NCBI RefSeq assembly: GCF_002368115.1
Contig: NZ_AP018316.1
Coordinates: forward strand, 1,678,221 to 1,742,220
Reading direction: 5' to 3'
Length of the DNA stretch: 64,000 nucleotides
Source of the DNA: Dolichospermum compactum NIES-806
GTDB taxonomy: Bacteria > Cyanobacteriota > Cyanobacteriia > Cyanobacteriales > Nostocaceae
A program made the position numbers and the translations under genes. Positions 54,301 through 62,268 of this stretch are shown one piece after another. Every line of letters starts with the position of its first letter. The first letter of the stretch is position 1. Below the pieces are notes generated by a model, which was not told the DNA's origin, made no database searches, and worked only from the letters and a program-made list of their open reading frames with translations.

Positions 54301-54589
54301 AGTATATACAGATACAAGGAATACTAACGATAATACAAGGGAGGGGGTTATAAATCTTTTTTTGAAGAAAATGGAGGCGAAATTCGGAAACACAAATCCA
54401 ACTTTACCAAGAAACAATACAGGAACTCAAAAAGCTATTGTGGGGGAAATAGTTGCTAATTCTGCTGATAATCGCTCAAGACGACGACAAGAATTAGAGC
54501 AGCTTCAACAAGATTTAGATAAAGGTTTTATGACTTCAGAAGAATACGAACGAGAAAAACAAAGAATTTTTCTCCAATATCCACTGTAG
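51350..54589 (+). CDS. tubulin/FtsZ-like GTPase
   Basis: 1079 residues, much larger than FtsZ. The N-terminal nucleotide loop is CIGLGGTGRDVLMRIRR near 19-35, and the tubulin signature loop FVVGSLCGGTGSGMF near 186-200 (G-G-T-G-S-G) is exact. Residues ~600-650 form a coiled coil (QKQVQEKEKQIAAFSSLVDD). The extreme C-terminus, QLQQDLDKGFMTSEEYEREK, resembles a SHOCT oligomerisation motif. It should bind GTP and polymerise. It has a good ribosome site (AGGGGAAAAA). It fits the large 'tubulin-like' family rather than FtsZ or TubZ. Confidence 0.88.
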   Translation: MTQASAKETQSRGINRTICIGLGGTGRDVLMRIRRLIVDRYGDLNKLPIVSFVHIDTDKAATQVTGIRTGSTYHGVDLSFKEAEKVGATMSSRDVTRFVEELERSSEYSNYGPYEHIRRWFPPQLLQNIPAVEEGAKGIRPVGRLAFFHNYRKIQAAIESAEKRTKGHESLLLQSGLIIEPGLNIFVVGSLCGGTGSGMFLDVGYTLKNLYGEDGAQILGYLVISPELYGNTTSMIANTYAALQELNYYSSPGTKFEALYDTQNVVSVVEKRPPFNYTYLISNEATAEYSILTQGKLCNVIAHKIALEFSGELAASVKRNRDNLQEHITKYDDHPRRNSQNYLTFGLSAIYFPRDTIIEIALTKVGLELVRFWLNGKGQSPDPINLLEQFLIQYSWHNDLGKRDGLTNKLAESVEESNKTFSNSLKNWQNKLSRLIAECKNKDDRTNIRQQLATEFYKQFRTVQPGETESSRGYWLTKLMQATPKITKELNGNIDDYVMQLLTPVDPNFSIKNTHNWLDSLRHELHKYQRDLQESITDFGGMKRLEDVERKWDNAEQTIEDMENKLAIPFVDFKNIPFQDECKKVMQEVYKIIKHNFELTVLQETLKMVNQLQKQVQEKEKQIAAFSSLVDDLESAYEKEERELKQLNFDEMSGEAIFDTEDIELCYQTMIPENDSRPQLILASSELTEQTDRGASLGFFLNMERTTYSQLKEKIDLKVNTLFAFRGRNIVTSVIKRLIQKYSLSARSIRLKQIIQESQPLLRLDLEDRYFVPDKGKSSKLIGYKDTEELEVAQFKSLLTQDLSVQQSDLQEVQADDEILFVNEYGGFPLRLIIGLGKMRNPYLKEKNSGKSFLHNDYRISFPDIVPPNAGKMEEVENIFYPCLALELLTENHDTQELEFQYYDHFQNSYDTVSLSGIWIESLEYLASNPNMTEALKQILYNTILEMENNPTLWVNEYLPKLRQFPDKLTRISEDNPNSLYKTRVYTDTRNTNDNTREGVINLFLKKMEAKFGNTNPTLPRNNTGTQKAIVGEIVANSADNRSRRRQELEQLQQDLDKGFMTSEEYEREKQRIFLQYPL

Positions 54590-54666
54590 TTTTTTATGGG
54601 TAGTTCATATCTACCCAATTCTCACATTTTTTTGCACTACTTATTTCACTACCACAGGTCACTTTT

Positions 54667-56502
54667 ATGCCAGCAATACCACTTTACTTAATTCTCATCA
54701 CTCTCTTACTGGTCGTTATTCCATCTGTGATTACTATTGTTATTCGCATATCTCTTTACCGCTATTTAATAGATTTGACTAATGAAGTCCAAAAATTAAT
54801 CAAAACAGGATCAGTAGGAGGACAACGGAAAATTATCCAAACATTAGAAGATAGATTTGAAAAAGCTAGTAAACAATTAGAACAGGTAAATACAGGAGCA
54901 TTAATAGATCAAATTTATAGTCAGGAAACAATTAAGGGATTTACCTTTACCTGTGAACAAATAGATTATTTATGTCGCATTTTGCCAAATTTACTGTTAG
55001 CTTTTGGGTTACTTGGTACTTTTTTAGGTATCACTATTAATCTATCTACTCTCAGTCAAACGATTAATCAAGCTAATGCTAGTGATGTCAGTAATTTAGT
55101 TACTGAGTTAAAGAAACCATTGGAAGGAATGAGTATTGCATTTACTACCAGTTTAACAGGACTATTTTTCAGTGCTTTGGTAACAATAGTCAATTTCATC
55201 TTTAATAGTGGACTTGCTAAATATCGCTTAATTAGTTCTTTAGAAGATTATCTAGATAATGTATATTTTCCTAAAGTGCAGGGTGATAACCGTCTTGATA
55301 AAATAGTTAATAGAATGGTATCTCAACAGGATGAATTTTTAACAAATTTTGGGAAAATAGTGCGAGAAGCTGTAGAACAATCTATGGGAAAAGTCGCAAA
55401 ACAAATTGCTGACGGGAATAAAGAAACTACAGATTTAGCTAGACAGGTTTATGAAAAATTTACAGTTTCTGCTGGAACTATATCTAGTGCTGCTAATGAG
55501 TTCAGAAGTTCAATGTCAGAATTAAATATAACATCTCAGATATTTAAACAGTCTGCTGAAACTTTTAATAAAAGTGAGTTTCCTCTCAAATTATCATTAG
55601 CTACTGTAGATTTGGGTAATACACAGCAGAAATTTTCTGAGTCAGCTACAAGTTTAGCAGCAACAACGGAATTGATTATAAATGCCTTAATTGAAATAGA
55701 AAATTCTAGTCAGAGTTTAATTAATTTAGGAGAAGAAATAAAATCTATGAACCAAACTTCAATTCAGGTATTAGAATTACATCAAAATAACCAAAATCTT
55801 CTTAGTGAAATTATCCCCCAACTTCATGCAGGAGCTAATATTTACGAAAAAGCAATTAGTAAATTAGATGATTTAGATCAAAGAGTGGGAGATAAATTCA
55901 ATAATTTTGATCAATTAATCACAGCTATCAGTCAGTTATTAGAAAATGTGAAAACATATACAACGGAATTAATTAGCACGGTTTCAACGGAAACTGAAAA
56001 TTCTAGTCAGAGTTTAATTAGTTTAGCTGAAGAGATAAAAGCTATGAACCAAACTTCAATTCAGGTATTAGATTTACATCAAAATAACCAAAATCTTTTA
56101 ACTGAAATTATTCCCGGACTTCAGCAAGGAGCTAATAGTTACGAAAAAGCAACTAGTAAATTAGATGATTTAGATCAAAGAGTGAGCGATAAAGTCAATA
56201 GTTTTGATAAATTAATCACAACCATTGATCAGCTATTAACAACTGTAAAAACATATACAAATGATGTGAATACTACTATGAATATAGCATCTAATCAAAT
56301 AGATGCCAATAATCAAAAACTGATGAAATCATTAGAGAATAATAATTCTCAACTAATTTCTGAATATCAAAATGTCAGTAATACCATGATTCAAGGAATT
56401 GACAGACAAACTAATGTCAACAAGAAGGGTTTTGAGGCTAATATTAAAGGTTTGGAGTTATTAATCAAGAATCTTGAGGAATATCAACAAAAACTTGATT
56501 AG
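54667..56502 (+). CDS. MotA/ExbB/ZorA-like channel subunit with long helical tail
   Basis: 611 residues. Hydrophobic helices lie near 5-29, 98-122 (LPNLLLAFGLLGTFLGITIN) and 148-173 (GMSIAFTTSLTGLFFSALVT). The G-L-L-G-T-F-L-G and F-T-T-S-L-T-G-L motifs are those of MotA/TolQ/ExbB proton channels. The remaining ~430 residues are heptad-rich and cytoplasmic, like the tail of ZorA. Residues ~345-540 are a tandem duplication of a 99-residue unit. It should assemble as a pentamer around the OmpA-like partner encoded 94 bp downstream. Confidence 0.85.
   Translation: MPAIPLYLILITLLLVVIPSVITIVIRISLYRYLIDLTNEVQKLIKTGSVGGQRKIIQTLEDRFEKASKQLEQVNTGALIDQIYSQETIKGFTFTCEQIDYLCRILPNLLLAFGLLGTFLGITINLSTLSQTINQANASDVSNLVTELKKPLEGMSIAFTTSLTGLFFSALVTIVNFIFNSGLAKYRLISSLEDYLDNVYFPKVQGDNRLDKIVNRMVSQQDEFLTNFGKIVREAVEQSMGKVAKQIADGNKETTDLARQVYEKFTVSAGTISSAANEFRSSMSELNITSQIFKQSAETFNKSEFPLKLSLATVDLGNTQQKFSESATSLAATTELIINALIEIENSSQSLINLGEEIKSMNQTSIQVLELHQNNQNLLSEIIPQLHAGANIYEKAISKLDDLDQRVGDKFNNFDQLITAISQLLENVKTYTTELISTVSTETENSSQSLISLAEEIKAMNQTSIQVLDLHQNNQNLLTEIIPGLQQGANSYEKATSKLDDLDQRVSDKVNSFDKLITTIDQLLTTVKTYTNDVNTTMNIASNQIDANNQKLMKSLENNNSQLISEYQNVSNTMIQGIDRQTNVNKKGFEANIKGLELLIKNLEEYQQKLD
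55699..56292 (+). repeat. tandem duplication of 297 bp within the channel-subunit gene
   Basis: Two consecutive 297-bp units begin with GAAAATTCTAGTCAGAG at 55699 and 55996. They agree closely at the DNA level, strongest at their 5' ends, and encode SSQSLI..L.EEIK.MNQTS, then IQVL.LHQNNQNLL.EIIP. The frame is kept (99 codons). Confidence 0.88.
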
Positions 56503-56596
56503 ACAAATACCGATACATCAGGTGCGTTACGCTGGTGCTAACACACCCTACTGTTTAAGTTGACTAACAAATTTACAAAAATAAAACATTGCAACT

Positions 56597-57355
56597 ATGG
56601 CTCGTCGTTCACGCTACACAGAATATAATGAAGACCTAAACGTTTGGCCAGCATTTACTGATTTAATGTCTAATGCGTTTATGATATTGGTTTTATTTTT
56701 GTTTTTAACTATTATCATATCACAAATTAATAAATCACAGATTAGTAAAAATATCAATCAAAGTGTTCAAAGTTCGGAACAGTTAGCTTTAAAAATTAAA
56801 CAATTAAATGAGCAGATAAAATACTTACAAATACAATTAGAATCTCAAAAAAAGTTAACAGATACACCACCAATTATAGTTATAAAAGATCAAGGTGTTT
56901 ATAGATTTGCTTCTGGTAGTGCGGAAATTCCTCAACAAATGTCAAATTATATCTTGCAGCAAATAGTACCAGAAATAGAAGCTAGAACTAAACAATATGG
57001 TATTAACGTGGTAGAAATAATTGGACACACGGATGGACAAGCTAATGGTAATATAATAAGTAATTTAGATGTTAATTTAGAAGGTGTAGTTAGTGGTAAC
57101 GGACTTGTAGGAAAATTACAAGCTGGTTCTAATGCTGATTTAGGATTGCTGCGTGCTTTGTCAGTTGTTAAGGTGCTGCGTGATATTCAAAAAAAAGAAG
57201 GCAAACTATCTGGATTATCGTTTCGCGCTTATTCTGCGGCACAGTTAATATTACCAAATGGACAATTTGCAGGAACAGCGCGTCAAGATGATGTTACCCG
57301 ACGACGAATTGAAATCCGATTTACACGGTTAGGAGAAGTGCAAGAAGTTAGATAA
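56597..57355 (+). CDS. MotB/OmpA/ZorB-like peptidoglycan-anchored partner
   Basis: 252 residues. A short cytoplasmic start is followed by one membrane helix near 20-44 (FTDLMSNAFMILVLFLFLTI) with an Asp at position 22, where MotB and ZorB carry their proton-accepting Asp. Residues ~50-85 are a helical linker. The C-terminal OmpA-like domain has VVEIIGHTDGQANG near 139-152, ADLGLLRALSVVKVL and RRRIEIRF, which bind peptidoglycan. It completes the channel with the preceding gene and ends the operon. Confidence 0.87.
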   Translation: MARRSRYTEYNEDLNVWPAFTDLMSNAFMILVLFLFLTIIISQINKSQISKNINQSVQSSEQLALKIKQLNEQIKYLQIQLESQKKLTDTPPIIVIKDQGVYRFASGSAEIPQQMSNYILQQIVPEIEARTKQYGINVVEIIGHTDGQANGNIISNLDVNLEGVVSGNGLVGKLQAGSNADLGLLRALSVVKVLRDIQKKEGKLSGLSFRAYSAAQLILPNGQFAGTARQDDVTRRRIEIRFTRLGEVQEVR

Positions 57356-57410
57356 AAAATCACTATTTTCTCTATCAAAATCTATTTCTGATTTCCCAAT
57401 CTCATCAGCT

Positions 57411-57614
57411 ATGCAAAATCTCACCAGAATTACCCGCAATCTAGAAGTAATGGGCGGTAAACCCTGTATTCGGGGAATGCGTGTTACAGTTGGTACTATC
57501 GTTGGACTAATGGCATCTGGACACAGTGCAAATGATATTCTCAAGGCTTACCCATACCTTGAAGAAGCAGATATATATGAAGCTCTTGCCTATACTGCAT
57601 GGCGGTCTGAATAA
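57411..57614 (+). CDS. DUF433 antitoxin-like protein
   Basis: 67 residues. MGGKPCIRGMRVTVGTIVGL near 14-33, then ASGHSANDILKAYPYLEEAD and IYEALAYTAW are the DUF433 signature: a winged-helix-like domain used as antitoxin to DUF5615 PIN-like toxins. The matching toxin survives only as a stub at 57638-57721. Confidence 0.88.
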   Translation: MQNLTRITRNLEVMGGKPCIRGMRVTVGTIVGLMASGHSANDILKAYPYLEEADIYEALAYTAWRSE

Positions 57615-57637
57615 ATTGAAGTCCCGCTGATAAGTGC

Positions 57638-57721
57638 ATGAAAATTTTGATTGATATGAATCGTGGAAAAAATGAATTACGAAAGTTTTTCTCAGAGCCA
57701 CAAAAAGTAATCCAAAAATGA
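57638..57721 (+). pseudogene. DUF5615-type toxin, N-terminal stub
   Basis: The frame begins MKILIDMN, the invariant first strand with the Asp of DUF5615 PIN-like toxins. After that it departs (RGKNELRKFFSEPQKV) and stops at 57719-57721, instead of continuing for ~110 residues. It follows the DUF433 gene by 23 bp, the usual spacing of the pair. Confidence 0.6.
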
Positions 57722-57724
57722 CCT

Positions 57725-58594
57725 TTATGATTTTAAAATTTTCTCAATCATCCGATTAGCTTGGGAACTATAACTACCACCAAACAAATTAAAATGATTC
57801 AAAACATGATACAGATTATATAACGTTTTTCTGTTTTCATACCCTGGCTGTAAAGGATATATCTCTTCATAGCCTTGATAAAAAGTTGGCGGAAAACCTC
57901 CAAATAATTCTGTCATAGCGATATCAACTTCTCTATCGCCAAAATAAGTTGCTGGATCAAATATTACTGGTTCATCCTCAACCGTAAAACCTGCATTTCC
58001 TCCCCATAAATCCCCATGTACTAAAGCCGGTTGAACTTGATAATTTGCTAATAATTCGGGAATAGCTGCTAATAGTCTTTCTGCTAATGGAAAACTGCCG
58101 CCGCGATTTTTTGCTAACTTAAATTGATAACCTAAACGATGTTGAATATAAAATTCAATCCAAGAGTTAGAAAAATTGTTAATTTGTGATGTAGAACCGA
58201 TAGTATTATTAATATCCCAGCCAAACCCTTGACTAGTGGTAGTTTTGTGCATTGCTGCTAATTTGCGTCCCATTTCTTGCCAAGATTTATGATTACCGGT
58301 GGTCATTTCGAGCCATTCCAGGACAAGATAGCTAGAATTACCTGTAGTTCCCCAACAGATTGGATCGGGAACGCGGATAGTTCCTGTGGTAGACATTTGC
58401 TGTAAACCAAGCATTTCCGCTGCAAACATTGAGACGTGAGAAGCTTGATTCAGTTTAACAAAATAAGTTAATTGGCGATCGCTGATAGCAAAACCCTGAT
58501 TAATACACCCACCACTAATGGATAAATGCTGCTGACTGACAAATTTTTCGCCAGTAACTCGGCTAATATGGGTATCAATTTCCGTCCAAATCAT
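57725..58594 (-). CDS. fructosamine kinase family protein
   Basis: 289 residues, aminoglycoside-phosphotransferase-like fold. The catalytic loop is PALVHGDLWGGNAGF near 190-204 and the Mg-binding motif PVIFDPATYFGDREVDIAMT near 209-228. The N-terminal SGGCINQGFAI is the glycine-rich nucleotide loop. It phosphorylates ketoamines on glycated proteins so that they decompose, a deglycation repair. Monocistronic. Confidence 0.92.
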   Translation of the reverse strand: MIWTEIDTHISRVTGEKFVSQQHLSISGGCINQGFAISDRQLTYFVKLNQASHVSMFAAEMLGLQQMSTTGTIRVPDPICWGTTGNSSYLVLEWLEMTTGNHKSWQEMGRKLAAMHKTTTSQGFGWDINNTIGSTSQINNFSNSWIEFYIQHRLGYQFKLAKNRGGSFPLAERLLAAIPELLANYQVQPALVHGDLWGGNAGFTVEDEPVIFDPATYFGDREVDIAMTELFGGFPPTFYQGYEEIYPLQPGYENRKTLYNLYHVLNHFNLFGGSYSSQANRMIEKILKS

Positions 58595-58723
58595 AGTTTG
58601 TCTATTCTGAGTTGTTAAACATAGATTACCAACAATTAACGACTATAGCGGTATGCACTTTCATGAGCCCAGTCAGCAAATCGTAATGTAGGGGCGGGGA
58701 AACCCTACATTATATTGCTAAAT

Positions 58724-59605
58724 TCAGTGATGAAAATGAATACCTATGAAGATATCATAGACAAATTCCCGAAAGTCCTGCTTCTGCAATAACCCGGAAG
58801 TTTGCGGACTGCCTTTTTCGTCTAATAATGGCTTCATCAAATAATAAGCTGGCTGGTAATTATACCAAGGAATCGAAGGCCAGAGATGATGAATTAAGTG
58901 GTAATTCTGCCCCAAAATTAGGATATTGAGAACCTTGCCAGGATAGACGCGGGCGTTTTTCCAGCGATTTCTCTCAACAAAAGGACGGTGAGGTAAATAA
59001 TCAAAAAATAACCCCAAAGTTATTCCTACCAAGAAAGCGGGAATAAACCAAAAGTTAAGAATATAGCCCAAAAAATGATATTGGACAGAAATATAAACAA
59101 TAGTAATGATAATTAGGCGACTAATAAACCATTCTAGTAGTTCATAATTACGCCATAACCGTCTTTGAAAGAAAAATACTTCATGGTACAAAAATCTCAC
59201 CGCAATTAAGAACAGGGGACCACCTGTAGAAACGTAATGATCTGGGTCATCCTTGGGATGATTAACATTACCATGATGCTGTAAATGTACTCGTGTAAAT
59301 ACTGGAAAAGCAAAAGCTAAAATCAAGGCACTACAATGCCCTAACATAGCGTTAACAATTCGATTGCGATGGGCAGATTGGTGACAAGCATCATGAATCA
59401 CCGTTCCTGAACAATGAAGTGCTAGAGTATTGACACTAAAACACAACCAATGCGGCCATTCCCAAAGCCAATACCCAAAGTTAGATAAAACTAACATCAT
59501 CACCACAACTAAAAACATTAATAGCGTGGGATTAAAATCACCAGGAGGTGATAAAAGTTCTTTGGGGGGAATTGTCAGTGGCTTTTGTGCCTCCGACGTG
59601 ATCAT
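58724..59605 (-). CDS. crtR: beta-carotene hydroxylase
   Basis: 293 residues, membrane fatty-acid-desaturase/hydroxylase superfamily. The three di-iron His boxes are VIHDACHQSAH near 69-79, VHLQHHGN near 106-113 and QNYHLIHHLWPS near 233-244. Four membrane helices lie between. It hydroxylates the beta rings of carotenoids (to zeaxanthin and myxol) in thylakoid and plasma membranes. The length matches the Anabaena-type CrtR. Confidence 0.9.
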   Translation of the reverse strand: MITSEAQKPLTIPPKELLSPPGDFNPTLLMFLVVVMMLVLSNFGYWLWEWPHWLCFSVNTLALHCSGTVIHDACHQSAHRNRIVNAMLGHCSALILAFAFPVFTRVHLQHHGNVNHPKDDPDHYVSTGGPLFLIAVRFLYHEVFFFQRRLWRNYELLEWFISRLIIITIVYISVQYHFLGYILNFWFIPAFLVGITLGLFFDYLPHRPFVERNRWKNARVYPGKVLNILILGQNYHLIHHLWPSIPWYNYQPAYYLMKPLLDEKGSPQTSGLLQKQDFREFVYDIFIGIHFHH

Positions 59606-60030
59606 TCTTAACTCCTTTAATAATCAATCTTTACGGATCATACTATTAATCTTAGTGAAGAGTAAAGTTATGTAAAGCAAGATTTATCCAGAGTCGTGGT
59701 TAAGAATGTGTAAATAAGGCTATGATCCTTGGCTAAAGCAGTGCTTTGAGACAAAAAACTTTCTGAGGAGAAAGTTGCCGATCAGATTAGTGTACGATAT
59801 CAAAACTATACCATGATTAGCTCTCTAACTGCTTATAACATTGATATAGTAGTGACCGAAAAGAGAGAGTCTGTTTAATTCATAACCATTTGCAAAAAGA
59901 TGGCGATCAATGGAAAAATGATTTGCTGATACAGTCAGTTTTTCATGATCCAAAATCTCAAATCTTAAATGGTATGAGAAAAGATGACGATAAATTCCCA
60001 GGTAGATCCCAAAAATCTTGAACCCAGCCC
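59606..60030. other. 425-bp gap between crtR and pyk
   Basis: Divergent promoter region for crtR and pyk. No gene recognised. A small hairpin AACTTTCT-GAGG-AGAAAGTT lies near 59757-59776. No clear -35/-10 pair. Confidence 0.5.
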
Positions 60031-61800
60031 ATGACGCAATTAAGAGATTCTCAGCGCCGAACTAAAATTGTTGCTACTATCGGACCTGCTACCAGCAGTC
60101 CAGAAATGCTAAAAGCGATTATTGAAGCGGGTGCAACAACGCTACGGCTCAACTTTTCCCACGGAACTCATGCTGACCATCAGCGGAGTATTCGATTAAT
60201 TCGGCAAACCGCTTTTGAACTGAATAGACCGGTAGCAATTCTGCAAGATTTACAGGGTCCAAAAATTCGCTTGGGGCGGTTTGAAACGGGTTCGATAATT
60301 TTAGCAAAAGGCGATCGCTTCATATTGACAAATCGCCCCATAGAAGGAACACAGGAAATAAGCTGTGTTACCTACGATTACTTAGCCGAAGAAGTCCCCG
60401 TCGGTTCAAATATCCTCCTCGATGATGGCAAAGTCGAAATGGTAGTGGAGGAAATTAACCGCGAAAAAGGTGATTTACATTGTCGGGTAACAGTTCCAGG
60501 TAAACTTTCCAACAACAAAGGTGTTAACTTTCCGGGAGTTTACTTATCCATCAAAGCCATGACCGACAAAGACCGCGAGGATCTGATGTTTGGTCTAGAC
60601 CAAGGAGTTGATTGGGTAGCCCTTTCCTTTGTCCGCAATCCCCAGGATATTATCGAAATTAAAGAACTAATTTCCAGCACTGGCAAAAATGTCCCTGTAG
60701 TTGCCAAAATCGAAAAACATGAAGCCATTGAACAAATGGAAGCAGTTTTATCTTTGTGTGATGGGGTGATGGTTGCCAGAGGTGATTTAGGTGTAGAACT
60801 ACCAGCGGAAGACGTACCCGTGCTACAAAAACGGCTCATTGCCACAGCAAACCGCCTGGGAATTCCCATTATTACCGCTACCCAAATGCTAGATAGCATG
60901 GTCAGTAACCCCCGTCCTACCCGTGCAGAAGTATCCGATGTTGCCAACGCCATTTTAGACGGCACAGATGCGGTAATGCTGTCCAATGAAACCGCCGTTG
61001 GTAGTTTTCCCATAGAAGCTGTAGCCACTATGGCCAGAATAGCCGAACGGATTGAACAAGAGGAAACCCTGAACACCAATTCCCGTCTATCACGAGATAA
61101 AAGGCGTTCTATTCCCAATGCGATTAGCCAAGCTGTTGGTCAAATTGCTGAGAATTTGGGCGCAGCGGCAATTATGACTTTGACACAAACCGGGGCTACA
61201 GCCCGCAACGTTTCTAAGTTTCGCCCGAAAACGCCAATTTTAGCCATTACACCTCATGTTAATGTAGCCCGACAGTTACAGATGGTCTGGGGAGTTAGAC
61301 CGCTGTTGGTGTTAGAACTACCTTCTACAGGTCAGACATTCCAAGCCGCTATTAATGTCGCCCAGGAAAAAAACCTCCTCACTGAAGGTGATTTAGTGGT
61401 CATGACCGCTGGTACGCTTCAGGGTGTTTCTGGGTCAACGGACTTGATTAAGGTAGAAATAGTCACAGCCGTACTAGGTCAAGGAATTGGACTGGGACAA
61501 GGTTCTGTAAGTGGTCGCGCTAGAGTAGTTCATAATGCTATGGATGCGAGTAACTTCAACCCCGGAGATATTTTGGTAGCATCCCGCACTGGTGTTGATT
61601 TTGTAGAAGCAATTCGTAAAGCCGGGGGGATTATTACTGAAGAGGAAAGTCTCACCAGTCACGCCGCAGTTATTGGTTTACGTCTCGGTGTACCAGTAAT
61701 TGTAGGCGTGAAGGATGCGACACAAGTAATTAAGGATGGTGCAATTTTGACTTTGGATATACAGCGGGGTTTAATTTACTCTGGTGTGGTAGGAACTTAA
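60031..61800 (+). CDS. pyk: pyruvate kinase with C-terminal PEP-utilising swivel domain
   Basis: 589 residues. RRTKIVATIGPATSSPEMLK at 9-28, LRLNFSHGTHADH, VVAKIEKHEAIEQME and GVMVARGDLGVELP are canonical. Beyond the usual ~475 residues, a domain of about 110 carries GDILVASRTGVDFVEA and GIITEEESLTSHAAVIGLRL, split as IITEEESLTSHAAV and GLRLGVPVIVGV. This His-bearing swivel domain is found in Bacillus-type and cyanobacterial enzymes and probably has a structural or regulatory role. It transfers phosphate from PEP to ADP. Confidence 0.95.
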   Translation: MTQLRDSQRRTKIVATIGPATSSPEMLKAIIEAGATTLRLNFSHGTHADHQRSIRLIRQTAFELNRPVAILQDLQGPKIRLGRFETGSIILAKGDRFILTNRPIEGTQEISCVTYDYLAEEVPVGSNILLDDGKVEMVVEEINREKGDLHCRVTVPGKLSNNKGVNFPGVYLSIKAMTDKDREDLMFGLDQGVDWVALSFVRNPQDIIEIKELISSTGKNVPVVAKIEKHEAIEQMEAVLSLCDGVMVARGDLGVELPAEDVPVLQKRLIATANRLGIPIITATQMLDSMVSNPRPTRAEVSDVANAILDGTDAVMLSNETAVGSFPIEAVATMARIAERIEQEETLNTNSRLSRDKRRSIPNAISQAVGQIAENLGAAAIMTLTQTGATARNVSKFRPKTPILAITPHVNVARQLQMVWGVRPLLVLELPSTGQTFQAAINVAQEKNLLTEGDLVVMTAGTLQGVSGSTDLIKVEIVTAVLGQGIGLGQGSVSGRARVVHNAMDASNFNPGDILVASRTGVDFVEAIRKAGGIITEEESLTSHAAVIGLRLGVPVIVGVKDATQVIKDGAILTLDIQRGLIYSGVVGT

Positions 61801-61907
61801 ACAATTAAAAATTCAAAAAAAATAATTTTGGATTTTTAATTTTTGGGTTTTGAAAACAAGCTACGGTGCAGACTTCTGAGATGGTGTAAAGGGGTTTTTT
61901 CACGCAG

Positions 61908-61933
61908 AGACGCAAAAGGCGTTTTCTGCGTCT
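61908..61933. terminator. hairpin between convergent pyk and mazF
   Basis: AGACGCA and TGCGTCT arms, with an inner AAAAGGCG/TTTTC element, followed by TTGATTTTAT on the plus strand. The position between convergent genes suggests a bidirectional terminator. Confidence 0.45.
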
Positions 61934-61938
61934 TGATT

Positions 61939-62268
61939 TTATTCAGCGAAAATTTCCGCTAAGATATCCAAAACGGCTTTTTGTTCTTCTGTGGTAATTT
62001 GACCTAGAAGTTTGATTAGTCGAGTTTTATCTATTGTGCGAATTTGGTCAAGTACGATTTGCCCTTCTTTTCCTTGAAATTGACAGGTCACTCTTGTGGG
62101 GTATGGTTGCCCTTTTGTTGTCATTGGTGCAACTATTACGGTAGAAATATGATGGTTGATTTCGTTGGGTGAGATTATTAAGCAAGGGCGTGTTTTTTTA
62201 ATTTCACTGCCAATGGTAGGGTCAAGATTAACTAGGAAGATATCAAATCTGTTAACTACCATTGCCAT
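61939..62268 (-). CDS. mazF: MazF-type mRNA interferase toxin
   Basis: 109 residues with the PemK/MazF fold: FDIFLVNLDPTIGSEIKKTR, then PCLIISPNEINHHISTVIVA and GQIVLDQIRTIDKTRL. The N-L-D-P...G-x-E...K-x-R-P-x-L-I-I-S signature and D-Q-I-R-T are decisive. A sequence-specific endoribonuclease. Its start overlaps the antitoxin gene by 13 bp. Confidence 0.93.
   Translation of the reverse strand: MAMVVNRFDIFLVNLDPTIGSEIKKTRPCLIISPNEINHHISTVIVAPMTTKGQPYPTRVTCQFQGKEGQIVLDQIRTIDKTRLIKLLGQITTEEQKAVLDILAEIFAE

Noticed and set aside
51350..54589. Calling the large GTPase FtsZ or TubZ
   Set aside because: Although the GGTGSG loop is present, the length (1079 residues), coiled coil and C-terminus are outside both families; no plasmid partition gene is near.
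50184..57355. Calling the operon a canonical Zorya system
   Set aside because: Only the ZorA/ZorB-like channel is shared; no ZorC, no ZorD helicase or ZorE is present, and a VWA protein and tubulin-like GTPase are added.
60540..61118. 192-codon minus-strand frame inside pyk
   Set aside because: Shadow of the pyruvate kinase codon pattern.
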